This document shows positions 53,775 to 63,184 of a stretch of 64,000 bases of DNA, in pieces. This DNA comes from Pseudomonas cavernicola (lineage in GTDB: Bacteria > Pseudomonadota > Gammaproteobacteria > Pseudomonadales > Pseudomonadaceae), in NCBI RefSeq assembly GCF_003596405.1, contig NZ_QYUR01000006.1:868001-932000 (forward strand), written 5' to 3'. Made by a program: the position numbers and the translations under genes. The notes under the pieces were generated by a model, which did no database searches, had not been told where the DNA came from, and saw only the letters and a program-made list of their open reading frames with translations. How positions within the stretch are numbered: position 1 is the stretch's first letter; every line of letters starts with the position of its first letter.

Positions 53775-55868
53775 ATGCAGACCTTTTTTATCGCCCCGAC
53801 CGGCTTCGGCGTCGGCCTCACTTCCATCAGCCTCGGTCTGGTCGGCGCCCTTGAACGCGCCGGGCTGAAGGTCGGCTTTTTCAAGCCCATCGCCCAGCCG
53901 CACCCAGGCGATCTCGGCCCGGAGCGCTCCAGCGAGCTGATCGCCCGCACCCACGGCCTGCACTCACCGCAACCACTGAACTTGACTCAGGTCGAGCGGA
54001 TGCTCGGTGACGGCCAACTGGATGAACTGCTGGAACAAATCATCAGCCTGTACCAGCAGGCGGCGACCGATAAAGATGTGGTGATAGTCGAAGGCATGGT
54101 TCCGACCCGTTACGCCAGCTATGCGGCACGGGTCAACTTCCACCTGGCCAAGAGTCTGGATGCCGAAGTGATTCTGGTCTCGGCGCCGGAAGATGAACCC
54201 CTGAGCGAACTGTCCGACAGCATTGAAATCCAGGCCCAGCTGTTCGGCGGGCCGCAAGACCCAAAAGTGCTCGGCGTGATTCTCAACAAGGTGCGCAGCA
54301 CGGATGGTATTGACGCCTTCGCTGCGCGCCTCAAGGAACTCTCGCCGCTACTGAAAACCGACGACTTCCGCCTCCTCGGCTGCATCCCCTGGCAGGAACA
54401 ACTGAACGCCCCGCGCACCCGCGATATCGCCGATCTGCTGGGCGCGCGGGTGATCAACGCCGGCGACTATGAACAACGACGGATGCTGAAGATCGTGCTC
54501 TGCGCCCGCGCCGTAGCCAACACCGTGCAGTTGCTCAAGCCCGGCGTGTTGGTGGTCACCCCGGGGGATCGCGACGACATCATCCTCGCGGCCAGCCTGG
54601 CGGCGATGAATGGCATGCCGCTGGCCGGGCTGCTGCTGTGCAGCGACTTTGCGCCCGATGCACGGATCATGGAGCTCTGCCGCGGTGCGCTGCAAAGCGG
54701 CTTGCCGGTGCTTTCGGTCACCACCGGTTCATACGACACGGCGACCAACCTGAACCGCCTGAACAAGGAAATCCCGGTCGACGACCGCGAGCGCGCGGAA
54801 CGAGTTACCGACTTCGTCGCCAGCCATATCGACTACGAATGGCTACGCCAACGTTGCGGCGAGCCCCGCGAGCTGCGCATGTCACCACCGGCGTTTCGCT
54901 ACCAGTTGGTGCAACGCGCGCAAACGGCGAACAAACGCATCGTCCTGCCGGAAGGCAGCGAACCACGCACTGTGCAGGCCGCGGCGATCTGCCAGGCCCG
55001 TGGCATCGCCCGCTGTGTGCTGCTGGCCAAGCCTGAAGAGGTGGAGATCGTCGCCCGAGCCCACGGCATCGAGTTGCCGCCGGGCCTGGAGATTCTTGAC
55101 CCTGACCTGATTCGCAACCGCTATGTGGCACCGATGGTCGAGCTACGCAAAGGCAAAGGCCTGAACGCACCAATGGCCACGCAGCAACTGGAAGACTCGG
55201 TGATGCTCGGCACCATGATGCTGGCGTTGGATGAGGTGGACGGCCTGGTCTCCGGCGCTATTCACACCACCGCCAACACCATCCGCCCGGCCTTGCAGCT
55301 GATCAAAACTGCGCCTGGCTACAAACTGGTGTCCTCGGTGTTCTTTATGCTGTTGCCCGATCAAGTGGTGGTCTACGGCGACTGTGCGGTAAACCCAGAT
55401 CCGAGCGCAGCGGAGCTGGCGGAAATCGCCCTGCAAAGTGCCGACTCGGCCACGGCCTTCGGCATCGAGCCACGCGTGGCGATGATCAGCTACTCCACCG
55501 GTGATTCCGGCAGTGGCGACGAGGTGGAAAAAGTCCGTGCGGCTACCCGCCTGGCGCGCCTGGCTCGCCCCGAGCTGCTACTGGATGGCCCCTTGCAGTA
55601 CGATGCGGCGGCGATCGACAGCGTCGGCCGGCAAAAAGCGCCGAACAGCCCGGTGGCTGGCCGCGCCACGGTGTTCGTGTTCCCCGACCTGAACACCGGC
55701 AACACCACCTACAAAGCCGTGCAACGCAGCGCCAACTGCATTAGCGTCGGGCCGATGTTGCAGGGCCTGCGTAAACCGGTGAACGACCTGTCACGCGGCG
55801 CACTGGTCGATGACATCGTCTACACCATCGCCCTGACAGCTATTCAGGCGGCAAATCTGCCTAGATAA
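53775..55868 (+). CDS. pta: Pta, phosphate acetyltransferase (long form)
   Basis: 697 residues from ATG 53775, which has AGGAAA upstream. N-terminal BioD-like domain begins FIAPTGFGVGLTSISLGLV; the P-loop lysine is Leu here (GVGLTS), so ATP binding may be lost. Central DRTGG domain, then C-terminal PTA_PTB domain with KRIVLPEGSEPRTVQAAAIC, TTANTIRPALQLIKT, and YSTGDSGSGDEVEKVR. Makes acetyl phosphate from acetyl-CoA, paired with AckA. Confidence 0.95.
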   Translation: MQTFFIAPTGFGVGLTSISLGLVGALERAGLKVGFFKPIAQPHPGDLGPERSSELIARTHGLHSPQPLNLTQVERMLGDGQLDELLEQIISLYQQAATDKDVVIVEGMVPTRYASYAARVNFHLAKSLDAEVILVSAPEDEPLSELSDSIEIQAQLFGGPQDPKVLGVILNKVRSTDGIDAFAARLKELSPLLKTDDFRLLGCIPWQEQLNAPRTRDIADLLGARVINAGDYEQRRMLKIVLCARAVANTVQLLKPGVLVVTPGDRDDIILAASLAAMNGMPLAGLLLCSDFAPDARIMELCRGALQSGLPVLSVTTGSYDTATNLNRLNKEIPVDDRERAERVTDFVASHIDYEWLRQRCGEPRELRMSPPAFRYQLVQRAQTANKRIVLPEGSEPRTVQAAAICQARGIARCVLLAKPEEVEIVARAHGIELPPGLEILDPDLIRNRYVAPMVELRKGKGLNAPMATQQLEDSVMLGTMMLALDEVDGLVSGAIHTTANTIRPALQLIKTAPGYKLVSSVFFMLLPDQVVVYGDCAVNPDPSAAELAEIALQSADSATAFGIEPRVAMISYSTGDSGSGDEVEKVRAATRLARLARPELLLDGPLQYDAAAIDSVGRQKAPNSPVAGRATVFVFPDLNTGNTTYKAVQRSANCISVGPMLQGLRKPVNDLSRGALVDDIVYTIALTAIQAANLPR

Positions 55869-56118
55869 AGGACGAATCGGCTGTCGAGTAAGGCGCCATA
55901 GCCGCGCAGGCGGGTATCCAGATGCAGCGTAACTCCTGGGTTCCCGCCTACTTGGATATGAGGAAAAGGACCTCACTCCGAGTTTCCTGAGCAGGGCTTG
56001 CAGTTCAGAGAACAATCGTTAACCTCTGCCCGAACCATGCCCGCCAGCAATCCAAACAGCGGGCATTTCCCCGATCCGAGGCGGCCAGATCGCCTCATTG
56101 TTGGAGGCGCCTGCCCCC

Positions 56119-57027
56119 ATGCTGTCTTTTCTGCCTGGCCCTGTACGCGGCACTCTTGCGGCTCTGCTGCTGTTGGTTAACACCCTTATCTGGTGCTGGT
56201 TTCTGTTTATCGCCGCGCTGGTCAAGCTGTGCTTGCCGTTCAAATCGGTGCGCAAGTTCTGCAATCTGCTGTTGAACTGGGCGGCGGAAGCCTGGATCGC
56301 CTGCAACAGCGGCTGGATGTGGCTGACGCAACAAACCGAGTGGAACCTCCAGGGCCGTGAGCAACTGAAGCACGACGGCTGGTACCTGGTAACCAGCAAT
56401 CACCAGAGCTGGGTCGATATCGTGGTGCTGCAGCACACGCTGAACCGGCGTATGCCGTTCTTCAAATTCTTCCTCAAACAGGAATTAATCTGGGTGCCGG
56501 TGATTGGCTTGTGCTGGTGGGCGTTGGATTTTCCCTTTATGAAGCGCTACTCCAAAGCCTATCTGGCCAAATACCCGGAGAAGAAAGGCCAGGACACCGC
56601 GACCACGCGCAAAGCCTGCGAGAAATTCCGCGACGTGCCGGTGGCCGTGTTCAACTTCCTCGAAGGCACCCGCTTCACCCAGGCTAAGCATGAGCTGCAG
56701 AACTCGCCGTTCCGCTATCTGCTCAAACCCAAAGCCGGCGGCATCGCCTTCGTACTGGACGCCATGGGCGCGCAGCTGAAGTCCATGGTCAACATCACCA
56801 TCCATTACCCCTCAGGCAACCCGAGCTTTTGGGCCTTCCTCTGCGGTGAAGTGCCTAAGGTGGTGGTGCGTTACCAGCGCTTGGACATCCCCCAGCAGTT
56901 CCTCGGCAAGGATTACAACAGCGACGAGGCCTATCGCCTGGCGTTCCAGCAGTGGGTCAACCAGCTCTGGGAAGACAAGGACGCGCAGCTGGCACGGCTG
57001 CATCAGGAGTTCCCGTCAGCGCCTTAA
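56119..57027 (+). CDS. PlsC-like acyltransferase (lysophospholipid type, YihG-like)
   Basis: 302 residues from ATG 56119. N-terminal membrane helix (LAALLLLVNTLIWCWFLFIA); acyltransferase motif HX4D in TSNHQSWVDIVVL (H95, D100) and EGTR in FLEGTRFT (E182-R185). YFPF-type segment ALDFPFMKRYSKAYLA is typical of the YihG/AGPAT sub-group. Probably 1-acylglycerol-3-phosphate acyltransferase activity. Confidence 0.88.
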   Translation: MLSFLPGPVRGTLAALLLLVNTLIWCWFLFIAALVKLCLPFKSVRKFCNLLLNWAAEAWIACNSGWMWLTQQTEWNLQGREQLKHDGWYLVTSNHQSWVDIVVLQHTLNRRMPFFKFFLKQELIWVPVIGLCWWALDFPFMKRYSKAYLAKYPEKKGQDTATTRKACEKFRDVPVAVFNFLEGTRFTQAKHELQNSPFRYLLKPKAGGIAFVLDAMGAQLKSMVNITIHYPSGNPSFWAFLCGEVPKVVVRYQRLDIPQQFLGKDYNSDEAYRLAFQQWVNQLWEDKDAQLARLHQEFPSAP

Positions 57028-57062
57028 GCGTGCTCTAGGGCAAATAGAAAGCAAGCCAAGAA

Positions 57063-57194
57063 GTAGGTTGGCACTGAGCGCAGCGATGCCCAACCAGGAG
57101 TCGCCCCGCGACGCCCTATACCCTGAATCCCGCTTGGCAGCCCGGCCTTGCAGACCGGTTGTTGGGCATCGCCTTCTGCTCAGCACCAACCTAC
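57063..57194. repeat. 'GTAGGTTGG' palindromic repeat, copy 4
   Basis: GTAGGTTGGCACTGAGCGCA with GATGCCCAACC faces GGTTGTTGGGCATCGCC with TCAGCACCAACCTAC. Inner part GGAGTCGCCCCGCGACGCCC and CCCGGCCTTGCAGACCGG. This is the full-length reference for the split copy at 34056. Confidence 0.85.
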
Positions 57195-57208
57195 GGCCCT
57201 GTAATGAC

Positions 57209-57234
57209 AAGGCCTCCAGAACAGGAGGCCTTGG
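57209..57234 (-). terminator. Bidirectional terminator-like hairpin
   Basis: AAGGCCTCC (57209-57217), AGAACA, GGAGGCCTT (57224-57232). Between convergent genes; serves the OmpA-like gene on the minus strand (after its stop). T-run is weak. Confidence 0.65.
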
Positions 57235-57252
57235 GTACAGCGGGAGCGCTTA

Positions 57253-57942
57253 TTAATACTGCGGCTGGGACTGTTGCTGTCCCGGTAGCGGTCGCAGATT
57301 AACCTCAACGCGACGGTTCTGCGCACGGCCTTCGCTGTTGGCGTTGCTGGCAATCGGCTGATCCGGGCCAGCGCCACGGGTAGACAGACGCGAGCCATCA
57401 ACCCCTTGCGAGGTCAGATAGTTGGACACGCTCTGCGCACGACGCTGCGACAGATCCATGTTGTGCTGCCGGCTGCCGGTGCTATCGGTGTAACCGACGA
57501 TCTCGATGCTGTTCTGGTTGTACTGCTTGAACGAGTTCGCCAGGTTGTTCAGTGGCGAATAGAAGTTGCTGGCGATATCGGAAGAGTCAGTGGCGAAGGT
57601 GATATTGCCGGGCATGATCAGCTTGATCTGGTCGCCCTCGCGCTGCACCTGGACACCCGTGCCTTGCATGCTACGGCGCAGTTCGGCTTCTTGCTTATCG
57701 GCGTAATAACCATAACCACCACCGGCGGCGGCACCGACGGCGGCACCGATCAGCGCACCCTTGCCGCGATCGTCATGACTGATCAACGCCCCTGCCGCAG
57801 CACCCGCCAGCGCACCGAGGCCACCGTATTTGGCGGTTTTGTTCGAACTGGGCGGCTGGGTGTCGTAGGGGTTTTGCGAAGCACAGCCGGCCAAAAGGGC
57901 CACAGCGGTAGCGGCGATGATCAGGCGACGCGAAATGAACAT
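57253..57942 (-). CDS. OmpA-family lipoprotein (YiaD-like)
   Basis: 229 residues from ATG 57942 with AGGAG upstream. Lipobox cysteine C20 in VALLAGC; two glycine-zipper segments (GGLGALAGAAAGALISHDDR; GALIGAAVGAAAGGGYGYYA), then the OmpA peptidoglycan-binding domain (ITFATDSSDIASNFYSPLNN; IEIVGYTDSTGS; NMDLSQRRAQSVSNYL; NRRVEVNL). Anchors the outer membrane to the cell wall. Confidence 0.92.
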   Translation of the reverse strand: MFISRRLIIAATAVALLAGCASQNPYDTQPPSSNKTAKYGGLGALAGAAAGALISHDDRGKGALIGAAVGAAAGGGYGYYADKQEAELRRSMQGTGVQVQREGDQIKLIMPGNITFATDSSDIASNFYSPLNNLANSFKQYNQNSIEIVGYTDSTGSRQHNMDLSQRRAQSVSNYLTSQGVDGSRLSTRGAGPDQPIASNANSEGRAQNRRVEVNLRPLPGQQQSQPQY

Positions 57943-58029
57943 GAACTCTACTCCTGGATATTTTTTCGGCCCCTGTGGACCGCGAGTTATTAGAACATGG
58001 CCGGGACCAGAAATTCCGTGCATAACCCG

Positions 58030-58668
58030 TCAGGCGCGGATGAAGGGGTTTTCGCGCATTTCATCGCCCAACCGCGTATCCGGGCCGTGTCCGGTAACCA
58101 CCGTCGCATCCTCATCCAGGCTGTACAGGCGCTGCTTGATCGAACGCTCGATCGTCGGGTAGTCGCCACCCCACAAATCCGTGCGCCCGATGCCACGACG
58201 AAACAGCGTATCCCCGGCAATCAACAGCTTGGCCTGGGGGAACCAGAAGCTCATCGAGCCGGGTGTATGGCCAGGCGTATGCAGCGCCACGCCGCAGCCG
58301 CAGGCCAGCTCCTCGTCGTCTTGCAGCCACTGATCCGGCGGCGGCACCGGGATGTAAGGCACACCGAACATGCGGCACTGCATCTCCAGGTTATCCCAGA
58401 GGAATTGATCTTCCTGATGCAGATGCAGGGTGGCGCCGGTCTTTTCCTTCATCTGCCCGGAAGCCAGGAAATGATCCAGATGCGCGTGGGTATGGATGAT
58501 GCTGACCACCTGCAAACCATGGGCTTCGAGACGCGCCATGATCAAGTCGGGATTGCCACCCGGATCGACCACGATAGCCTTCTTGCTGAGCGGATCACCA
58601 ATGATCGTGCAGTTGCACTGCAAAGGCCCCACTGGGAAGGTTTCGCGTATCAAAGTGGGTTGGTTCAT
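58030..58668 (-). CDS. Metallo-beta-lactamase fold hydrolase (glyoxalase II-like, YcbL type)
   Basis: 212 residues from ATG 58668. Metal motif THAHLDH gives H61, H63, D65 and H66; further ligands in HTPGHTPGSMSF and GDTLFRRGIGRTDL; final histidine in GHGPDTRLGDE. Short type II glyoxalase-like enzymes hydrolyse S-lactoylglutathione or other thioesters. Substrate not certain. Confidence 0.9.
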   Translation of the reverse strand: MNQPTLIRETFPVGPLQCNCTIIGDPLSKKAIVVDPGGNPDLIMARLEAHGLQVVSIIHTHAHLDHFLASGQMKEKTGATLHLHQEDQFLWDNLEMQCRMFGVPYIPVPPPDQWLQDDEELACGCGVALHTPGHTPGSMSFWFPQAKLLIAGDTLFRRGIGRTDLWGGDYPTIERSIKQRLYSLDEDATVVTGHGPDTRLGDEMRENPFIRA

Positions 58669-58746
58669 CACGGCATCTCCAAAAAAATCATTCCACGTGC
58701 AGATCATGCGGGTGCACGAAGGCGGCGCACTTGCTACGGACTTGAA

Positions 58747-59766
58747 TCAGGGTTCGGCACGATAATCGCTCGGTAACTTTCCCGTCCACTTCTTGAACGC
58801 CCGGCGAAAGTTCGAAGGGTCGCTGAAACCCAGCAGGTAGGCAATCTCGTACAGCGGCAGATGGGTGGTGGTCAGGTACTGCAAGGCCAGACGCTTGCGC
58901 ACCTCATCCAACACCTGTTGGTAGCTGGTCCCCATCAGTGACAGGTGCCGCCGCAAGCTACGGCCACTCGTGTGCAAGGCCGCGGCGGCGCTGCCCAGGT
59001 CAGGAAAGTCACCCGGCCGTGCCAGCAACAGGCGGCGCACCCGCGTCAGCAGGCCATCCTGAACGTCCAGGCTGGCCAGCAGCGCCTCGCATTGCTGCTC
59101 GCACATCTGCACCGTGGCCGGGTTGGCCAGGGCCATCGGTCGCTCGAGGTAAGTCTTCGGCAGACTCATGCGGTGGTAGGGCTGTTCGAACAGCACCGCG
59201 GCGCCAAACACCTCCCGATAGCGGGCCGCATAAGCCGGCGCGGGATAGGCAAAACCCACTTCGACCCCGAGCATCTCCTCGCCGACCAAGAAGTGCGCGA
59301 TGGTGTGCAGGCTGCTCAGCAAACCTTCGGCCGCAAAACGGCTGAGTGCGCCCAGCGGCATCGCCTCGCTGGCGCGCAATTCGACGCGCTCGCCCGCCTC
59401 GACCATCTCCAACTCGAACGCCAGGCCGAGCACCCGGTAGTACTTGAGGGCAAACTGAATGGCCTTACCCAGATTGGCGCTGGACAGCACCGCATAGCCG
59501 AGAATGCCGTGGGTCGAGACGTTCAACCGCTGCCCCAGCACCAGCCCCAACGCCGGCTCGTTGCAATGCAGCAACGCGGCGCTGGCCAGTAGGTTGAAGT
59601 CGATAAAGGACAGGCGGCCATTCGGGTTGTCCAGCACCTGCGGCTTGACCCGCGCCGCCGCCAGTAACTCGGCCCGTGGCAGGCCGAGTTGCTCGGCCAG
59701 ATCGAGCAGCGCACTGGCATAAGCAATCGGGACCAGTTCGGCGGTGAAATTCAGTGGCTGTTTCAT
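58747..59766 (-). CDS. AraC-family regulator of the OruR/ArgR-like type
   Basis: 339 residues from ATG 59766. N-terminal Arabinose_bd-type domain (AYASALLDLAEQLGLPRAEL; THGILGYAVLSSANLGKAIQ), C-terminal AraC HTH (HTSGRSLRRHLSLMGTSYQQ; PLYEIAYLLGFSDPSNFRRA). The frame is open to 60150 over the divergent gene, which I reject. It is divergent from the first PF10118 gene, its likely target. Confidence 0.9.
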   Translation of the reverse strand: MKQPLNFTAELVPIAYASALLDLAEQLGLPRAELLAAARVKPQVLDNPNGRLSFIDFNLLASAALLHCNEPALGLVLGQRLNVSTHGILGYAVLSSANLGKAIQFALKYYRVLGLAFELEMVEAGERVELRASEAMPLGALSRFAAEGLLSSLHTIAHFLVGEEMLGVEVGFAYPAPAYAARYREVFGAAVLFEQPYHRMSLPKTYLERPMALANPATVQMCEQQCEALLASLDVQDGLLTRVRRLLLARPGDFPDLGSAAAALHTSGRSLRRHLSLMGTSYQQVLDEVRKRLALQYLTTTHLPLYEIAYLLGFSDPSNFRRAFKKWTGKLPSDYRAEP

Positions 59767-59920
59767 GGTAGCGGCGGCTTCATCGTTATTATTTTTATCG
59801 GCTTTGACTAAAGAACCTGGCCGGATATGACTCGAATGTTGGCCAGAAGATACCCTTGTCCGACAAAGGCCGGCAAGCTCATAGTTGCACGATAGTCCTA
59901 ATGATGTTCCGGGAGTCCGT

Positions 59921-60772
59921 ATGCTCAGTACCACCCCCAAAGGTTTGGAAATCCGCCCACGGCAACTGGACTTCGATTTGCCGAACCCGCTGCCACGCCA
60001 CTGGCACAGCGGCGATGCCTTCAAAACCCATACCTTCAACGCCATGTCGGTGCTGTTCCCCGATGGCGAACGCTTCTTTATCGACTCGGTGCGCTTGTTC
60101 CGCCAGCAGATCGACGACCCATTACTGCAGGAGCAGATTCGCGGCTTCATTGGCCAGGAAGGCCATCACAGCCGCGAGCACGAGGAGTACAGCCAGCGTC
60201 TGCGCGAACTGGGTTATGACGTGGACTATCTGGAGCGCGGGCTGAAACGCCGGCTGGGCTTCGTGAAAAAACACCTGCCCGCCAAGTTGCAACTGGCCGC
60301 CACCTGCTCCGTCGAACACCTGACTGCGATCATGGCCGACGCCGTGCTGAAAAACCCGCGCTGGTTGGACGGCGCCGACCCAACCATGGCCAAACTGTGG
60401 CGCTGGCATGCGCTGGAAGAAACCGAGCACAAAGCGGTGGCATTCGACGTGTATCAAGCCGTTTGTGGCAGCAAATGGCTGCGGCGGCGGGCGATGCTGC
60501 AGAGCACGCTGTTCTTCACCATCGACACCTTCAAGGGTTTGGTGCACCTGCTCAAGCGCGATGGCCTGCTGTGGAATTGGCGGGTCTGGCGCGATGGCCT
60601 GACCTGGCTATGGGGCAAGGATGGCATCTACCGCCAACTGGTCGGCGTTTACCTGGATTTCTACAGCGGCAATTTCCACCCCTGGCAGCACGACAACCTG
60701 CATCTGGTCGAACAGTACCGCCTGGAATTCGAGCCCCAGCCGAAGCCGCCTGAGCGACTCGCGCATGCTTGA
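59921..60772 (+). CDS. PF10118 'metal-dependent hydrolase' family protein, first copy
   Basis: 283 residues from ATG 59921, with GGGAG upstream. PRHWHSGDAFKTHTFNAMSV at the start, GQEGHHSREHEEYSQRLREL and WHALEETEHKAVAFDVYQ hold the clustered Glu/His residues expected for a carboxylate-bridged di-iron site. No hydrolase activity is proven for the family to my knowledge. Followed by a terminator and a second, closely related gene; the two share long identical stretches. Confidence 0.88.
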   Translation: MLSTTPKGLEIRPRQLDFDLPNPLPRHWHSGDAFKTHTFNAMSVLFPDGERFFIDSVRLFRQQIDDPLLQEQIRGFIGQEGHHSREHEEYSQRLRELGYDVDYLERGLKRRLGFVKKHLPAKLQLAATCSVEHLTAIMADAVLKNPRWLDGADPTMAKLWRWHALEETEHKAVAFDVYQAVCGSKWLRRRAMLQSTLFFTIDTFKGLVHLLKRDGLLWNWRVWRDGLTWLWGKDGIYRQLVGVYLDFYSGNFHPWQHDNLHLVEQYRLEFEPQPKPPERLAHA

Positions 60773-60799
60773 GGCCCCAACCGGGGCCTTTTGTTTTTC
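60772..60799 (+). terminator. Terminator between the two PF10118 genes
   Basis: AGGCCCC, AACC, GGGGCCT then TTTGTTTTT. The stem is 7 bp. It begins at the stop codon of the first gene. Confidence 0.88.
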
Positions 60800-60923
60800 T
60801 GCCATGCACGCGCGCGCAGCCATGGCCACAAATGACCTTAACATTGGCTGCTGATAACCTTTCCCGGCCAGACTGCCCCACCCATAGTGTGACCATGGTT
60901 AAGCAACGACTCAGGGAGTCAGC

Positions 60924-61751
60924 ATGGTCAGCACCACCCCCGAAGGACTGCAAATCCGCCCGCGCCACCTGGATTTCGATCTGCCCAATCCATTACCGCG
61001 ACATTGGCACAGTGGCGATGCCTTCAAGTCCCATCTGTTCGATGCCATGTCGGTGTTATTCCCCGATGGCGAGCGCTTCTTTATCGACTCGGTGCGACAG
61101 TTCCGCGACCAGATCAGCGACCCGGCGCTGAAAGAGCAGATTCGTGGCTTCATCGGGCAGGAAGGCCACCACAGCCGTGAACATCTGGAATACAGCAATC
61201 GCCTGCGCGAACTCGGTTACGACATCACCCGCATTGAACGCCGCGCCCAGGCCCGTATCCGCTATACCCAGAAGAAGTTCTCAGCCAAACGCCAACTGGC
61301 GGCGACCGCGGCGCTGGAACACATCACCGCGATCATGGCCGACGGCCTGCTGCGCGACCCCAAACACCTGCAAGGCGCACACCCGGAACTGATCCGCTTA
61401 TGGCGCTGGCATGCCCTGGAAGAAACCGAGCATAAGGCCGTGGCCTTCGATGTGTTCAATCAGGTGTGTGGCAATCGCAAACTGCTGCGTCGCGCCATGC
61501 TGATGGGCACCTTCTTCTTTGTGCTGGATACCAGCCGCGGCCTGGCGCACATGCTCAAGCGCGACGGGCTGCTGTGGAACTGGCGCGTCTGGCGCGATGG
61601 CATCCGGTGGATGTGGGGCAAGGAAGGCGTGTTCCGCCCCTTGATCGGCACCTACCTGGACTTCTTCAAGGCCGGCTTCCACCCCTGGCAGCATGACAAC
61701 CTGGAACTGCTGTACCGCTCCAGGGCAGAGTTCGAACCGCAACCGGTCTGA
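60924..61751 (+). CDS. PF10118 'metal-dependent hydrolase' family protein, second copy
   Basis: 275 residues. Same layout as its neighbour: PRHWHSGDAFKSHLFDAMSV, GQEGHHSREHLEYSNRLREL, WHALEETEHKAVAFDVFNQ. The tandem pair is a duplication with divergence mainly in the middle and the C-terminus. Each has its own GGGAGT ribosome site, and a terminator separates them, so this copy probably has its own promoter. Confidence 0.88.
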   Translation: MVSTTPEGLQIRPRHLDFDLPNPLPRHWHSGDAFKSHLFDAMSVLFPDGERFFIDSVRQFRDQISDPALKEQIRGFIGQEGHHSREHLEYSNRLRELGYDITRIERRAQARIRYTQKKFSAKRQLAATAALEHITAIMADGLLRDPKHLQGAHPELIRLWRWHALEETEHKAVAFDVFNQVCGNRKLLRRAMLMGTFFFVLDTSRGLAHMLKRDGLLWNWRVWRDGIRWMWGKEGVFRPLIGTYLDFFKAGFHPWQHDNLELLYRSRAEFEPQPV

Positions 61752-61909
61752 TTGGCATGTAGGCGGCGCCGAGTGCAGTAACGCGCCGCTCATTCAACGT
61801 GGACTCTTCCTTGAGTTGTCGAGGGCGGGTGTAACGGTTGGTGGATAAAAGAGCGATATCCACCGGGCGGGCATCTAGACTACCTCGCTACGCCTCCTCT
61901 AATTCAGGC

Positions 61910-63184
61910 TCAGGCGCTGGCATCGGCCTCATGCTCGTCCGCGAAGGTCATGAGCACCTCCAGATTGAGCACATCCAGCTTGATCTGGGCGATAAAGGCG
62001 GAGAAGGCCAGGGCGGCGGCGAGCCGACGCAGATCGGCGGCCCAGGCCGGGATATAGACCGGTCCCTGGAGCCAGCCGGACTCGAAGAGCGGGGCCAGGC
62101 GCACGGTGTCACCCAGGCTGAGGCGCCCGGCGAACAGATAGCCCACCAGTTCCGGCCGGTTGTCGCGGATCGCGATGCGCAGCAGGGTATGGACGCCGAG
62201 CAAACCGGTCAGGTAGGCGGCATCCTTGGTGAAAGCCGAACCACCGCGCAGGTCGGCGCCGCGGAAAATTCGTTGTGTCGAGCGGAAGGACTCCTCCTCC
62301 GACTGACCGGCAGCGAGAAAACCTTCGAACACTTGGATGAAATCGGCGCCTTCCAGCGCCTGTTGGACCGCGAGCACGCGCAGGGCGAGGCGGCGCAGAC
62401 GGTTGATATCAATGCTACCGGTGAACAGCTCGGCCAGGGTGGCTATGCCCTCCTGGGTCTGGGTCGTGCGTGGCGCGCCCAGGCCCAGGCTCTTCAGGTT
62501 GGGTTGGAGCCTGCCGTTTTGCGCCGTGGCGACATGCACGAAGGCCTCATGCTGCAATAGCTGATTCTTGTCCAGCTCAGAGAAGTTGGCGCTGGCGCGC
62601 AGGCGTATGCGGCTCGCCCCGGCGATGGCCTTGGCGGCCAAGGTCGGATCGAGCACGACCGTGATCCGGCCTGGGCCGAAGAAGCGATCCAGTTCCGGCT
62701 GCATCCAGGCGGCGAAGGCCTCGGCCGGGATCTCGGCCGGGCTCGGCGGAATCTGGGCACCGCCCAGAAGGGCGTCGGTGGTCTCGAGGAAGAAGCGGGC
62801 GGCGTCCAGCATGCTCAGTTTCTGGCTCGGGTAGTAGAAGTCCGGGCGCCGGTACAGTGCAGTCGAATACTGAGTGAAAGCGGGTGTGCCAATGGCACCA
62901 AGCATGCGCCCAGCCGTGGCGTAGCTGCGCGCCGTCATGGCGAGGTAGCGTCCGGCCGGATGCCCCTCATCGCAGCGGCCCGCAAATGCTTCCAGGGCGG
63001 CGATGTCAGCGCTGTGCTCGCGCGGGCGCAGTTCGACCTTGGGCAGTTCTGCACGCCCGGCGCGCCAGCGCGCCAGGAATACGTCCTCGACCCCGTCCGG
63101 CCAGGCCAGGGCATCCAGCACGCGGATCTTGCGGGCCAAACCGGGCAGAGCGGCATCGAGTTCGGACAGGGGGGCGGCGCTCAC
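61910..63184 (-). CDS. DUF1704 protein (QEGLA-motif, MATCAP-like peptidase family)
   Basis: 424 residues from GTG 63184, which has AAGGAGG upstream. LLQHEAFVH gives HExxxH (H212, E213, H217), and TTQTQEGIATLAEL has the QEGLA-type motif (244-246 QEG). This is the bacterial 'flavohemoglobin expression-modulating QEGLA motif' family. Eukaryotic members include tubulin tyrosine carboxypeptidase MATCAP, so a metallopeptidase is likely. Substrate in bacteria unknown. Confidence 0.86.
   Translation of the reverse strand: MSAAPLSELDAALPGLARKIRVLDALAWPDGVEDVFLARWRAGRAELPKVELRPREHSADIAALEAFAGRCDEGHPAGRYLAMTARSYATAGRMLGAIGTPAFTQYSTALYRRPDFYYPSQKLSMLDAARFFLETTDALLGGAQIPPSPAEIPAEAFAAWMQPELDRFFGPGRITVVLDPTLAAKAIAGASRIRLRASANFSELDKNQLLQHEAFVHVATAQNGRLQPNLKSLGLGAPRTTQTQEGIATLAELFTGSIDINRLRRLALRVLAVQQALEGADFIQVFEGFLAAGQSEEESFRSTQRIFRGADLRGGSAFTKDAAYLTGLLGVHTLLRIAIRDNRPELVGYLFAGRLSLGDTVRLAPLFESGWLQGPVYIPAWAADLRRLAAALAFSAFIAQIKLDVLNLEVLMTFADEHEADASA

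Noticed and set aside
59767..60150. Upstream extension of the AraC regulator frame
   Set aside because: It would run antisense through the first PF10118 gene; the Arabinose_bd-type domain starts at 59766.
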